64,000 nucleotides of DNA from Lewinellaceae bacterium (GCA_947476195.1 CANJPT010000004.1:1-64000), one strand, 5' to 3'; positions 27,468-37,478 are shown, numbered from the stretch's first letter. Notes: generated by a model from the letters alone, not told the origin. Program-made: numbers and translations.

Positions 27468-27475
27468 CAAAGATA
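27468..27475 (-). promoter_or_regulatory. -7 promoter element for small hypothetical gene
   Basis: Read on the minus strand this is TATCTTTG, a perfect TAnnTTTG match, 13 bp upstream of the ATG at 27454. It rules out the longer reading frame that begins inside it. Confidence 0.45.
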
Positions 27476-27598
27476 GGTCAAAATATGTAGGGGCGAACTA
27501 CGTCCCTTTTATTATTCATGTCCTATTTGGATATTGTCCAAATTATGCCCACAATTCCGCCTTTACAAAGGCATGACAGTGCCAGGAAAGCCCGCAAT

Positions 27599-27606
27599 TA
27601 CTTTTG
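27599..27606 (+). promoter_or_regulatory. -7 promoter element for hemA
   Basis: TACTTTTG matches TAnnTTTG exactly and lies 36 bp before the hemA ATG. No good -33 element is visible at the usual spacing. Confidence 0.35.
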
Positions 27607-27642
27607 CCAGGCTTTTAGTGCAAAGAATCAGATATCAAAATC

Positions 27643-28899
27643 ATGTTAGACGGTTATCACATTCTCACCCTGACCCATCGCGACGCTTCGCTTGATGCAC
27701 TGGTCAATACCATCGCTCCCAGCCAAAATACGGCTTCCGCACTTCAGGATCTGAAAGCCGAAATGGGCTGGGAGGAATTGCTTTATCTCGCTACCTGCAA
27801 CCGCGTCACCTATATTTTTTATTCCCCCAACCCTGTAGCTGAAACGATTGCAGCACAAATGCTCTCCGTACTTCGGCCTGACCTTAGCGGATTTTTGATG
27901 CAAAAAACAGCTGCCCAAATGCGTCTGATACATGGCTCTGAAGCTGTAGCCCACTTACTCGAAGTGGCTTCATCCATGGATAGTCTTGTGATTGGCGAAC
28001 GGGAGATCATTCGTCAACTCCGTCAATCCTACGATCAAAGCCGCGCATGGAGCCTTACCGGGGATCATCTTCGCTTACTTATGGGCTTTACCATCGAGAC
28101 TGCTAAAGATATTTATACGCATACGGGTATTGGTCGCCGGGCGCTTTCCGTGGTGGCGCTTGCCTTTGGCGAGCTGTTAAAAACCGGCCTACGTCCCGAG
28201 GCCCGAATTTTAATGATTGGAGCAGGTGAGACCAATGCCTTGTTTGCTAAATTTTTGGTCAAGGCCAAATTTAACAACGTTACAATATTCAATCGCACCT
28301 TTGAAAAAGCACAGGTTTTAGCACAGGCCAATGGCTGGCGTGCATTTTCACTGGACGAACTGGCTTATTATTCCGAAGGCTTTGATGCCTTGCTGGTCTG
28401 TACCGGATCTACAGAGGCCATTATTACGCCAGGACTTTATGAAAAGCTTTTGGCTGGTCAACCATCAAAAAAAGTAGTTGTAGATCTTTCCATTCCATAC
28501 AATGTAGCGGGCGAAACCGTAGCAGCATTCCCCATGCAATACATTGAAATTGAAAGCCTAAAAGAAACGGCCAGCGAAAACCTCGCCTACCGGGAACAAG
28601 AACGTGACCTCGCAGAAGGGCTGATCCAACAGCGCGTACGGACGTTTCGGGAACGCTGGCATGAACGGCAGGTGGAACGCTTGCTCGCCCATATCCCCGA
28701 TGAGGTGAAAGCAGTAAAAGACCGTGCTATTCAGGAAATATTTGGCAAAGAATTTGCCCAACTCGACCCAGCTGCTCAGGACCTTGTACAGCGGATGCTC
28801 GGTTACATGGAAAAAAAATGCGTGGCGATCCCAATCAAAACTGCCAAGGCGATCGACTTACACGGAAAAAAGAGAATGGAGACCCAGATTCAGCAATAG
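27643..28899 (+). CDS. hemA: Glutamyl-tRNA reductase
   Basis: 418 residues. It reduces glutamyl-tRNA(Glu) to glutamate-1-semialdehyde, the first step of C5 haem biosynthesis. The catalytic cysteine is in YLATCNRVTY near residue 52. MDSLVIGEREIIRQ is the substrate-domain motif, and ARILMIGAGETNALFAKFL is the NADPH-binding motif. The C-terminal dimerisation helix is long and charged (YREQERDLAEGLIQQRV). Length is normal. It is followed at 25 bp by the CotH-type gene, which appears to be separate in function. Confidence 0.95.
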   Translation: MLDGYHILTLTHRDASLDALVNTIAPSQNTASALQDLKAEMGWEELLYLATCNRVTYIFYSPNPVAETIAAQMLSVLRPDLSGFLMQKTAAQMRLIHGSEAVAHLLEVASSMDSLVIGEREIIRQLRQSYDQSRAWSLTGDHLRLLMGFTIETAKDIYTHTGIGRRALSVVALAFGELLKTGLRPEARILMIGAGETNALFAKFLVKAKFNNVTIFNRTFEKAQVLAQANGWRAFSLDELAYYSEGFDALLVCTGSTEAIITPGLYEKLLAGQPSKKVVVDLSIPYNVAGETVAAFPMQYIEIESLKETASENLAYREQERDLAEGLIQQRVRTFRERWHERQVERLLAHIPDEVKAVKDRAIQEIFGKEFAQLDPAAQDLVQRMLGYMEKKCVAIPIKTAKAIDLHGKKRMETQIQQ

Positions 28900-28923
28900 G
28901 TTTTTTTTCTCATCTTTGCCAGT

Positions 28924-30555
28924 ATGAAAAATCTGGTCGCTTTGCTGCTTTGCTGCGCTCCCTTTTTTGCGCTCGCACAAATCAATTTTGATTCCTCATA
29001 TCTACCCATTGTGATCTTAAACACCAATGGGCAGGTAATTCCAGATGAACCAAAACTGGATGCTACTATGCAAGTGATTGACAACGGTCCCGGCCAGATC
29101 AATCACCTCAGCGATCTGCCCAATCATTTCAATGGTTCTATTGGTATTGAGCGACGAGGCAGTACCTCCGATTGGCTTTCTGATAAAAAACCATATGCCA
29201 TCGAGATCCGTGATGCAGCTGGTGTAGACTTAGAATTTCCGCTACTGGGCATGCCCAAAGGATCTGATTGGGCATTTCTTGCCCCTTTCAATGATAAAAG
29301 TCTCGTACGCGATGCATTGATGCTCGGCCTTGCCGCCAACATTATGCCATGGGCTTCTCGCTGCCGGTTTGTTGAACTCGTGCTCAATGGCGAATACGAA
29401 GGTATTTACCTGGTAACAGAAAAGATCAAACGTGATAAAAACCGTGTAGACATCAGTAAACTAAAGGCCGATGATACCGCAGGTGATTCGCTCACGGGCG
29501 GATATATTCTTAAAATTGATAAAACTACGGGCGCATCCAATGAGGGTTGGATTTCCCCGTATGTTCATACCCCTGGTGCCTGGCAAACGACTTTATGGCA
29601 AGTTGAATATCCCAAACCCATTGATTTACAACCCGCTCAAAAAGCCTATATCCAGCAATGGATCACAGCATTTGAAGGGGCTATGGCTTCGCCCAATTTT
29701 GCTGATTCAACCGTTGGCTACCCTAAATACATTGATGTTTCCTCTTTTGTAGATTTTACCCTGCTCAACGAACTGGCAAAATGCGTGGATGCTTACAGGA
29801 TCAGCACTTTTTTTTATAAAGACAAGGATAGCAAAGATCCTTACCTCCATGCCGGGCCAGTATGGGATTTTAATATTGCACTCGGAAATGCTGGTTACTG
29901 TAACGGTGAAAAACCTGAAGGTTGGATGATTGATTTCAACGAGATCTGTCCAGATGATACTTGGATCACACAATTTTGGTGGAAAAAAATGTGGGAAGAC
30001 CCCAATTACCGGCACCGTTTGCAAGACCGATGGACGGAACTTCGCTCCGGTGCGCTTTCTAACGATCATATTTTTCATCTGCTCGATTCACTTACGACGA
30101 GCGTAGAGGAGGCCCAGGTACGCAATTACAAACGTTGGCCGGTGCTCAATACTTGGGTTTGGCCCAATGTTTTTTGTTGTGGCACGTATGCAGACCATAC
30201 TGATTTTTTGCGCAAATGGTTGATAAAACGCTTAGAATGGATGGATAATGCTGCAAAAACGCTCTATATCGGCAAATACGAACCTAAAAAACGCTTTGAA
30301 ACTAGGGCGTTCCCAAATCCAGTTTCAACAGGAATTTTGAGATTCGACTGCTATACGCATTACAACGATGCGGTGTTGATCCGGGTATATGATGCAATGG
30401 GAAGGTTTGTCCAGGATATCAAATTTGAACCGGAATTTAACGGAAAAAACACCTTTGAATGGCAATATGAGTCACTACCAAGAGGCGTGTATGTCTACGA
30501 AGTATTATTTAATGGCCAGCGAGAATCAAGTGGGCGCATTGTAGTAGCAAAATAA
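28924..30555 (+). CDS. Secreted CotH-kinase-like protein with T9SS sorting domain
   Basis: 543 residues. A signal peptide (LVALLLCCAPFFALAQ) is followed by a CotH-type kinase domain at about 20-430: IERRGSTSDWLSDKKPYAIE, GMPKGSDWAFLAPFNDKSLVRDAL, YEGIYLVTEKIKRDKNRVDIS, GGYILKIDKT and PVWDFNIALGNAG, which contain the Lys, Asp and Asn residues expected for ATP and Mg binding. The C-terminal about 80 residues (RAFPNPVSTGILRFD to GRIVVAK) form a T9SS sorting domain. CotH kinases phosphorylate spore-coat proteins in Bacillus; the targets of secreted Bacteroidota members are unknown. The stop codon overlaps the start of the next gene (TAATG). Confidence 0.9.
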   Translation: MKNLVALLLCCAPFFALAQINFDSSYLPIVILNTNGQVIPDEPKLDATMQVIDNGPGQINHLSDLPNHFNGSIGIERRGSTSDWLSDKKPYAIEIRDAAGVDLEFPLLGMPKGSDWAFLAPFNDKSLVRDALMLGLAANIMPWASRCRFVELVLNGEYEGIYLVTEKIKRDKNRVDISKLKADDTAGDSLTGGYILKIDKTTGASNEGWISPYVHTPGAWQTTLWQVEYPKPIDLQPAQKAYIQQWITAFEGAMASPNFADSTVGYPKYIDVSSFVDFTLLNELAKCVDAYRISTFFYKDKDSKDPYLHAGPVWDFNIALGNAGYCNGEKPEGWMIDFNEICPDDTWITQFWWKKMWEDPNYRHRLQDRWTELRSGALSNDHIFHLLDSLTTSVEEAQVRNYKRWPVLNTWVWPNVFCCGTYADHTDFLRKWLIKRLEWMDNAAKTLYIGKYEPKKRFETRAFPNPVSTGILRFDCYTHYNDAVLIRVYDAMGRFVQDIKFEPEFNGKNTFEWQYESLPRGVYVYEVLFNGQRESSGRIVVAK

Positions 30556-31763
30556 TGAACATAGCCATCATAGGCGGTGGGGCAGCTGGTTTTTTCGCTG
30601 CCATCACTTGTGCTGAAGCCAATTCTGCCTGCCGTGTCACCATTTTTGAACGGGGAAAGTCCGTACTCGAAAAAGTACGCGTGAGCGGTGGCGGTCGCTG
30701 CAATGCTACCCATAAATGTTATGATCCCCGCGAATTGGTAAAGTATTACCCCCGCGGCAGCCGGGAGTTGCTGGGGCCATTGATGCAATTTGGGCCGGAG
30801 CAGACCGTAGCCTGGTTTGAGCAGCGCGGCGTGCAGCTTAAGACCGAGGCGGATGGGCGCATGTTTCCCATTACGGATGATTCTCAGACCATTGTAGATT
30901 GTCTCAGCCGCGCTGCGCAGCAGGCAGGCGTCCGGGTTTTAACCAGTACCAGGGTGGATAAAATAGCCAGCGAACCGGGCAAACCCATAGCTCGTTGGCG
31001 CATAGGCTCGGAAATTTTTGACAAGATCATGCTTGCCACCGGAAGCAGTACTACTGCCTGGGAATGGTTGCAGGAACTCGGACATGCCATTGTTGCACCA
31101 GTGCCTTCGCTGTTTACATTCAATACGAAGGACACCCGTTTGCGCGATTTAGCGGGCGTGTCTGTACCCATGGCTTCGCTTCGGATTCCTGGCACAAAGT
31201 TGTCAGCAGAAGGTCCACTGCTCGTTACGCATTGGGGCCTAAGCGGTCCGGCGGTATTGCGTATTTCGGCTTGGGGGGCCAGAGATTTGCACGAAGCAGG
31301 GTATAAGTTTTCCTTAGAAGTTAATTTTTTAAGCGAAAAAAAACCGCAAATGGCTGCAGCATTTTTGAGCCAAATTAAACTCGAAAGCGGAAAAAAACTT
31401 GTGATGGCCAATACACAAATGAATCTTCCTACGCGCCTTTGGCAACGACTTGTTGAAGCTTCTGGTATAGCTCCAGAACGCCGTTGGGCAGATGTAGGTA
31501 AGCTGGAATTACAGGCATTAACCGCACAAATCACAGCAGCAGAATTTCAAATTACAGGTAAAAGTACTTTCAAGGAAGAATTTGTGACCGCGGGTGGTGT
31601 GTCGCTTAAAGAGGTGAATTTCAAGACCTTCGAAAGCAAAATCTGCCCGGGGCTTTTCCTTGCAGGCGAGGTTCTGGATATCGATGCCATCACCGGTGGT
31701 TTTAATTTTCAGGCAGCCTGGACCGGTGGTTGGCTGGCTGGGCGGGCGATGGCAAATGGGTGA
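30555..31763 (+). CDS. HI0933/YhiN family FAD-dependent oxidoreductase
   Basis: 402 residues. The FAD-binding motif IIGGGAAGFFAAITCA is at the N-terminus, and the family signature KVRVSGGGRCNATH follows near residue 40. The C-terminal block TAGGVSLKEVNFKTFESK and GLFLAGEVLDIDAITGGFNFQAAWTGG is diagnostic of the HI0933 family. The physiological substrate is not established. The start codon overlaps the stop of the CotH-type gene, so translation is likely coupled. Confidence 0.93.
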   Translation: MNIAIIGGGAAGFFAAITCAEANSACRVTIFERGKSVLEKVRVSGGGRCNATHKCYDPRELVKYYPRGSRELLGPLMQFGPEQTVAWFEQRGVQLKTEADGRMFPITDDSQTIVDCLSRAAQQAGVRVLTSTRVDKIASEPGKPIARWRIGSEIFDKIMLATGSSTTAWEWLQELGHAIVAPVPSLFTFNTKDTRLRDLAGVSVPMASLRIPGTKLSAEGPLLVTHWGLSGPAVLRISAWGARDLHEAGYKFSLEVNFLSEKKPQMAAAFLSQIKLESGKKLVMANTQMNLPTRLWQRLVEASGIAPERRWADVGKLELQALTAQITAAEFQITGKSTFKEEFVTAGGVSLKEVNFKTFESKICPGLFLAGEVLDIDAITGGFNFQAAWTGGWLAGRAMANG

Positions 31764-31832
31764 TTGGGAAAGCTAAGGTCTGACACAGTTTTCGGTACGC
31801 CTGCGAAATACTTTGGCTCTGCAAATCACCAA

Positions 31833-32981
31833 CTATCCTTTCCGCCAACTCAAATAAACCCAGCCCAGTAAACTTGCTATCGCTGCAAAGTAAAATACCC
31901 TGGAAAGATGCCCGGAGAACCAGCCCGCTATCAACGCACCCCCTCCAATAGCAATCTCCAAAGAAATATACATCGTTGCCAATGCACGGCCTTTACGGCC
32001 CGGGTCTCCAAGATCTACTGTCCAGGCATTGATGGCTGGTGAAAAAATGCCATTGCCCAGGCCAAATAGTATTGAAGCGAGATAAAGCAGAGGCCTGGAA
32101 TCGGCCAGTGCAAATGCAATCATGGCAATTGCAATCAGAATAGCAGAAGCTTTTAATACTGGTACACGCCCCAGACGGTCCGATATCTTTCCTGCCGAAA
32201 AGCGCGTGGATACACTCGACAGGGTGAAAAGGGTAAAAAATGTGGCCCGGTTTTCTACCCCTAAATTGTCGCTCAGATCCGGCACCAGTGTCAGAATAAC
32301 CCCATAACTGATGTAACAACAGATCATGACTACAGCCGCGGGAAGCGCCAATGGATCGAATACATCGTTTCTGCCAACTTTTAAAAGAGATAAATGGAAG
32401 GCTTGTTTTTCCCGTAGCGTTTCAGTCAAATTCGTCAAAATAAGCATCGAAAGCACTGCCAATACCGCCGAAGCATAAAACATGGCATTGATGTCGTACG
32501 ATTTTACCAGCCAGCTACCCAGGATCGGGGAGGCGCTGGCACCCAGACTCAGGCAAATACCCAGTGTGCCCATCGCTTCTCCCCGGCGCCCATCAGGAAC
32601 TATATCTGCAACATACGCGGAGGTACCTGTGGGTTTGAACCCAGTAGAAAATCCGTGAAAGAACCGTAGCGCCAAAAAGCCTGATACAAAGGCCAGTTGC
32701 GGATAAAGCAGACTGCAAACGACACAGGCAAAAGTGCCAATGTACATGACTGGTAGCCGGCCGATTGTGTCGGCAAGTTTGCCACTAAAAGGCCGGGAAA
32801 AACCTGCAGTGAGCGTGAAAAGCGCGATAATGAGCCCCTTATGCTCACCTCCTCCGAGCGATGTGAGGTATGCCGGCAACTCCGGGATCATCATGTTGAA
32901 ACTGCCCGCAAACAGGGCGTGCGAAAGGCAAAGAAGTAGGAAGGGGCGGGTGTAGAGGGCTTCGTCGGGAGTAAAATTCAT
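31833..32981 (-). CDS. MFS transporter
   Basis: 382 residues from the ATG at 32981; the 45 residues in frame upstream are unlike a transporter N-terminus. About twelve hydrophobic segments are seen, with the MFS loop motif between helices 2 and 3 (GKLADTIGRLPVMYIGT) and its counterpart in the second half (GKISDRLGRVPVLK). It fits the drug/metabolite efflux group by its even 12-helix layout, but the substrate cannot be read from sequence. It lies 197 bp downstream of the uridine kinase gene on the same strand. Confidence 0.9.
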   Translation of the reverse strand: MNFTPDEALYTRPFLLLCLSHALFAGSFNMMIPELPAYLTSLGGGEHKGLIIALFTLTAGFSRPFSGKLADTIGRLPVMYIGTFACVVCSLLYPQLAFVSGFLALRFFHGFSTGFKPTGTSAYVADIVPDGRRGEAMGTLGICLSLGASASPILGSWLVKSYDINAMFYASAVLAVLSMLILTNLTETLREKQAFHLSLLKVGRNDVFDPLALPAAVVMICCYISYGVILTLVPDLSDNLGVENRATFFTLFTLSSVSTRFSAGKISDRLGRVPVLKASAILIAIAMIAFALADSRPLLYLASILFGLGNGIFSPAINAWTVDLGDPGRKGRALATMYISLEIAIGGGALIAGWFSGHLSRVFYFAAIASLLGWVYLSWRKG

Positions 32982-33178
32982 GTAAAGGGGCTGCTCTGTC
33001 GCAGCATTTTTTTCAGAACAGTCGAGAACCCAGCAATAACATTTGAATGTGCTGTAGTGATCCCTTTGCATTTTTGTACAGAGACGAATTCGTTTTTGAA
33101 TACCGATACATTTCACTGGATAATTACACAGCTATTTCCTGCCGTGAAAACTCGGGAGAAGGCGGTATAGTCAAAAGT

Positions 33179-33805
33179 TTATTGAGGAATTAGTGCCAAT
33201 TTGGATTTTAAAAACCCTTCCAGCACGGCTAATCCGCGCTCAAAATCCTGGTTATTATTCACTACCAGGTCGGCCTCTTCCTTATATGGCATAATGAAAC
33301 GTTCATAAGAAGGAAGTACATGATGTTGGTATTGATAAAGTACATCATCCAGTGGATAGCCGCGCTCCACCTGATCACGCACGATCCGGCGGATGATCTT
33401 GAGGTTTTCCTTCGCATTCACAAACACTTTCAGATCCAGTTTTGCGGCAATTTTTTTGTAGTGAAAAACAAACAGTCCTTCAATGATGATAATTGGAGCG
33501 GATTTGAAAGTTAAAATTTTCGGCTTCTTGTCTGGATTATTAAAAACATGTTCCTCGCGTTGGATGGTTTCTCCGGCAAGGAGCAGTTCCATATCCTGCC
33601 GAAATGCCTTTTTGTCTATGGATTTAGGCAGGTCAAAATTTTGCCGGCCATTCTTATCCCGGGGTTGCTGTCCAATAGGAAAATAATAATCATCCTGAGA
33701 AACGATACACAGTTGGTCTTCCGAAAAAACCTCTCGCAAGCGGTGGATAAAACTTGTTTTACCGCTCCCGCTCCCGCCACAAACTCCGATAAGAAAAGGC
33801 TTCAT
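33179..33805 (-). CDS. udk: Uridine kinase
   Basis: 208 residues from the ATG at 33805. The Walker A motif GVCGGSGSGKTSF is at residues 5-17. The uridine-binding segment VSQDDYYFP follows, then NFDLPKSIDKKAF and the Walker B-like IIIEGLFVFHY; RRIVRDQVERGYP is the lid. It phosphorylates uridine or cytidine in pyrimidine salvage. It is divergent from a nucleoside transporter gene (33958), 152 bp apart, which together form an uptake and trapping pair. Confidence 0.92.
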   Translation of the reverse strand: MKPFLIGVCGGSGSGKTSFIHRLREVFSEDQLCIVSQDDYYFPIGQQPRDKNGRQNFDLPKSIDKKAFRQDMELLLAGETIQREEHVFNNPDKKPKILTFKSAPIIIIEGLFVFHYKKIAAKLDLKVFVNAKENLKIIRRIVRDQVERGYPLDDVLYQYQHHVLPSYERFIMPYKEEADLVVNNNQDFERGLAVLEGFLKSKLALIPQ

Positions 33806-33957
33806 TGAATATAAAATTTGTTGATTGACAAATAGACACAAGATATTTATTGCGGCTTAGAAAAATGCGAAAATACGTGTTCGCTCAAAATTCCCTCTGA
33901 AACAAACCGGTCGCGTACATTGCAGCGCATTTTGATTCAATCTAAAACCTTTTTTAC

Positions 33958-35262
33958 ATGGACCGTTTTATTGGACTCGTTGGTATCGTTGTTATCCTTG
34001 GTATTGCATTTATGCTTTCCAATAACCGCAAAGCTATCAATTACCGCACCGTAGGTATGGGGCTTTTGCTGCAAGCTGGCTTGGCTGTGTTTATTTTAAA
34101 GACCTCCCTTGGACAAGCTATTTTTGGCTGGTTGGGCAAAGCTGTAACCAAGGTGCTCGACTTTTCTGTGGAAGGCGCCCGTTTCGTTTTTGGTGTTTTA
34201 GCTGATGATAAAGCTTTTGGAAAGGTCATTGAAGGTACTGAAAAGACCATGGGCGCACAGCCCTGGAATGTAGATGGACTCGGCGGTCCGGTCTTTGTAA
34301 GCGGGTTTATTTTCTTTTTTAAAATTATCCCTACGATCATTTTTGTGGCCTGTCTGGTGAATATTTTTTACCACATCGGCCTGATGCAGTGGATCGTGGA
34401 AAAGCTCGCTAAAGGACTGAACTACATCATGAAAGTGAGCGGAGCGGAAGCCTTGAGTAATATTTCAAGCGCCTTTGTAGGTCAGGTAGAAGCCCAGATC
34501 ATGATCAAACCGTACCTGAAAGGTATGACCATGTCTGAGCTTATGGCCTCTATGACGGGCAGTTTTGCCTGTATTGCCGGCGGGGTGATGGCGGCGTATA
34601 TTGCATTCGGTGTAAAAGCAGAATACCTCATTGCAGCCAGTGTCATGGCTGCGCCGGGAGCACTCGCCATCGCCAAGATTATGTGGCCCGAAACAGAGGA
34701 GTCTGAAACACAAGGAATTGTGAAACTAAAAGTTGGCAAACAGCACTCCAATATCGTAGATGCTATTTCTGCTGGTTGCACCGATGGTCTGAAGGTCGGC
34801 CTTAATGTATTGGCCATGTTGGTCGGTTTTCTTGCCCTTATCGCGCTGATCAATTATATTTTAGGATCTGCAGGTAGTTTTGTCGGATTCCAGGGTTTTG
34901 GGTTGAACAGCATTCTGGGAGGACTTTTTTCCGGGTTTGCTTTTGTAATGGGCGTTCCCTGGCATGAAGCCTCACAGGCTGGCGCGCTAATGGGCACGAA
35001 GCTCGTCGCCAATGAATTTGTAGCATATCTTCAGCTCAAACCGATCATTGAGAACCATTTGCTTTCAGAGAAAACCATTGCTATTGTCAGCTTTGCACTC
35101 TGTGGGTTTGCAAATTTTGGCTCTGTGGGTATTCAGATCGGCGGTATTTCAGCGTTAGAGCCAAGTCGCCGCGCGGATCTGGCAAAACTGGCTTTCCGGG
35201 CACTAATTGCTGGCACTTTGGCGAGCTATTTGTCGGCTACTTTGGCGGGACTTCTGTTTTAA
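33958..35262 (+). CDS. Concentrative nucleoside transporter (NupC/CNT family)
   Basis: 434 residues with about ten membrane segments. Family motifs are visible: FFFKIIPTIIFVACLVNIFYHIG, GAEALSNISSAFVGQVEAQIMIKPYL (the nucleoside and sodium site region), MTGSFACIAGGVMAAY and LCGFANFGSVGIQIGGISAL. These proteins import nucleosides with Na+ or H+. The adjacent divergent uridine kinase supports pyrimidine nucleoside uptake. Confidence 0.94.
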   Translation: MDRFIGLVGIVVILGIAFMLSNNRKAINYRTVGMGLLLQAGLAVFILKTSLGQAIFGWLGKAVTKVLDFSVEGARFVFGVLADDKAFGKVIEGTEKTMGAQPWNVDGLGGPVFVSGFIFFFKIIPTIIFVACLVNIFYHIGLMQWIVEKLAKGLNYIMKVSGAEALSNISSAFVGQVEAQIMIKPYLKGMTMSELMASMTGSFACIAGGVMAAYIAFGVKAEYLIAASVMAAPGALAIAKIMWPETEESETQGIVKLKVGKQHSNIVDAISAGCTDGLKVGLNVLAMLVGFLALIALINYILGSAGSFVGFQGFGLNSILGGLFSGFAFVMGVPWHEASQAGALMGTKLVANEFVAYLQLKPIIENHLLSEKTIAIVSFALCGFANFGSVGIQIGGISALEPSRRADLAKLAFRALIAGTLASYLSATLAGLLF

Positions 35263-35295
35263 ACCGATAGCCAGGACTTCGGTTGCGGGAATATT

Positions 35296-35326
35296 TTTCT
35301 AAGACAGGCGTTTCTTTATACTTTTG
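35296..35326 (+). promoter_or_regulatory. Promoter of DUF1460 gene
   Basis: TTTC (35296-35299), 19 nt, then TACTTTTG (35319-35326) match the Bacteroidota -33/-7 consensus. Transcription would begin near 35333, so the start codon at 35354 is favoured over an upstream in-frame TTG that overlaps the promoter. Confidence 0.55.
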
Positions 35327-35353
35327 GGAAAAGAGGGAAGTAAAACAAACACT

Positions 35354-36274
35354 ATGAGAAAACAAGCTTTTCTCCTCGGCACAATGACTTTAGGATTGGC
35401 ATTTTGGGCCATGGGGCCTTCCATGCCCGTCAAGAATATGTCAAGCGCGATCGGGTATTGTACCGACGGTTTTAATGGAATTGAGTACTCCGGATCCACA
35501 ACGGCAGCCCCGGCAGTTTTCACAGAAAACGACTCCCTCCTTTTCCTCGAAAAGCAAAAAATCGCCCTGGCAGAAACCACGACTCCGGCTAAAACCCTCG
35601 CGGTGGCACTCAGCTTCATCGGCGCACCTTATGTACACGGATGCCTGGACCAAACTGCTCAGGAATGCCTGGAGGTCAATCTTTGCGAACTTGATTGCTG
35701 GACCTTTGTCGAAAACAGCCTTGCCATAGCACTCGCGACACCGGGTAATTTTTATGACTATAGAGTCCAATTACAAGAACTTCGATACTGGGGAGGTAAT
35801 ATAAATGGCTACGGCTCGCGTATCCATTATTTCTCAGGATGGTTGCTGCAGAACGAAAAACGCGGCATACTTCAAGACCTTACCGCTTTGATGGGCGGTA
35901 TTCCGTATAAAAAAACCATCGGTTACATCTCCGCCCGCCCGGCTAAATATCCGAAGATCAAGGATCCTGAAAATCTTCGCTCGCTACGGGCTGCAGAGCG
36001 TCGGATCAATGCACATTCCTGGTTTTACATTCCTAAAAATCAGGTCGCTGACATGGAGCACCTTATTCAGGAAGGCGATATTATTTCCCTTACAGCCTGG
36101 AAGCCGGAGCTGGACATTGCGCATCAGGGTTTCGCAGTGAAGATCAATGGGCGCATACACCTCATGCACGCTTCTTCCCTCAATAAAAAAGTGATCATTT
36201 CCAAGCAGCCTTTGCCGGATTATATTGCTACTCAGGTTGGGCAAACGGGGATCATGGTGGCGCGATTGAAGTGA
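35354..36274 (+). CDS. DUF1460 family amidase-like protein
   Basis: 306 residues with an N-terminal hydrophobic segment (AFLLGTMTLGLAFWAMG). The NlpC/P60-like DUF1460 core starts at FIGAPYVHGCL. The likely nucleophile Cys lies in NLCELDCWTFVEN, followed by LRYWGGNINGYGSRIHYFSGWL; the partner His is in IAHQGFAVKINGRIHLMHAS. Members act as N-acetylmuramoyl-L-alanine amidase-like enzymes in peptidoglycan turnover, by structure of homologues. The gene converges with the broken gene at 36276, with one base between them. Confidence 0.88.
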   Translation: MRKQAFLLGTMTLGLAFWAMGPSMPVKNMSSAIGYCTDGFNGIEYSGSTTAAPAVFTENDSLLFLEKQKIALAETTTPAKTLAVALSFIGAPYVHGCLDQTAQECLEVNLCELDCWTFVENSLAIALATPGNFYDYRVQLQELRYWGGNINGYGSRIHYFSGWLLQNEKRGILQDLTALMGGIPYKKTIGYISARPAKYPKIKDPENLRSLRAAERRINAHSWFYIPKNQVADMEHLIQEGDIISLTAWKPELDIAHQGFAVKINGRIHLMHASSLNKKVIISKQPLPDYIATQVGQTGIMVARLK

Positions 36275-36275
36275 A

Positions 36276-37478
36276 TCATTCAGGCAGTTTTACTGCAAAC
36301 CAGTTTTTATAATCGGAACAGAAAACGGTTTTCCCATCAGAACTTACCGTCAATTGAGCAACAAGTTGTTCTCCATTAGGTGAAGCTTGCTGACTTTGAT
36401 AGCATCCTGTTTCAATATCAAGGCTTACCAGCTTATAGTTCTCTACAAAATAAAGACGTCCATTCCGGACAAAACTGCTCATCAATTCTGAAAGATAGTC
36501 GGTGGTAATGCTACTATTCCAGTACTTTTCTCCACTTAATGGATTAAGTGCTTCTATAAATGTATTCCCTTTATAAGCAAAGAGATGCCCTTCCCTCAGA
36601 ATTAACTGGGTTGCTAAGGCATAAGGCTTGCTCCAAATTACATTGGCTGTTTTTGCATCCAAACAATTTACCCTTTCTTCTAATGGGAAATATACCCGTC
36701 CATCTTTAAGAATTACATTTCCTGCGTCTCTTCGGTAATACGTCCTTGTTTTCGAGGCCGGCGTAGTTACAGTCAGTCCGCTTTTAATTTCATGGCAAAT
36801 CAGCCTGTAATCCTGATTTCCTATCGTTGTACTATAAGCAGATTCCATGCAACAAAAAAGAGTATCGCCATTGGGCAAAGTTTCTGTCACAGGATCTGAT
36901 AATGGTCGAAGTGAAAATAGTATTTTTGTCCGCCGTCGGAGTATTTCCCGAAATTTATTTTCTTGTAAACTAAGCAGATAAACATATGAATCCACAGAGT
37001 CTATGGCTGTCGTGTTCGACTTTGCTAAGACAATAGCATACCCTTCCCCTAAGGCGAATACAGGATCAAGTACTACTTCTGCAGGCAGCTTACAGATTGC
37101 CTTTTCTTCAAGCGTATTTAGGTCAAACTCAAAAAACGTATTGCTTCCCAAAGCCAGGTAGAAAAGATTCGATCCTGAAATTTGCGCATAATTATCCAAA
37201 AGGGATGCAGAGATGGTTTTCTACCAGAGTAATTCACCTGTTTTGCTGTCAAAGCAATTCAGTTTGTTGCTTGCATTCGATGAAGTCTGTTCTCCTGCTA
37301 CCAAGATTTTATCTTCAAAGGCAATCGGGGAATGGGTGTACATGTTCTTTGACCAAAGCGAAGAGAGTATCGATTGGTCTATGGTTATTCCTTCGCAAGG
37401 AGCCTGAGGCGCTTCCATTTTTTTGCATGAAGCGGAAAAGAGTACTGTAAGTAACAACCAAAAAATAAGGTATCTCAA
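36276..37478 (-). pseudogene. PQQ-like beta-propeller lipoprotein interrupted by an in-frame amber codon
   Basis: The frame is continuous from a TTG start near 37478 to the stop at 36276, except for a TAG at 37221-37223. The part before the TAG has a lipoprotein signal (LLLTVLFSASC) and the first propeller blade (KLNCFDSKTGELLW). The part after it continues with KTISASLLDNYAQISG and further blades such as VNCLDAKTANVIWSKPY and LNPLSGEKYWN, typical of PQQ-binding-like repeat proteins. Residues on both sides are in the same frame, so only one base change separates it from an intact gene of about 400 codons. The start is uncertain: no ATG fits, and a promoter motif lies at 37526-37533. Sequencing error is possible. 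Confidence 0.75.
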
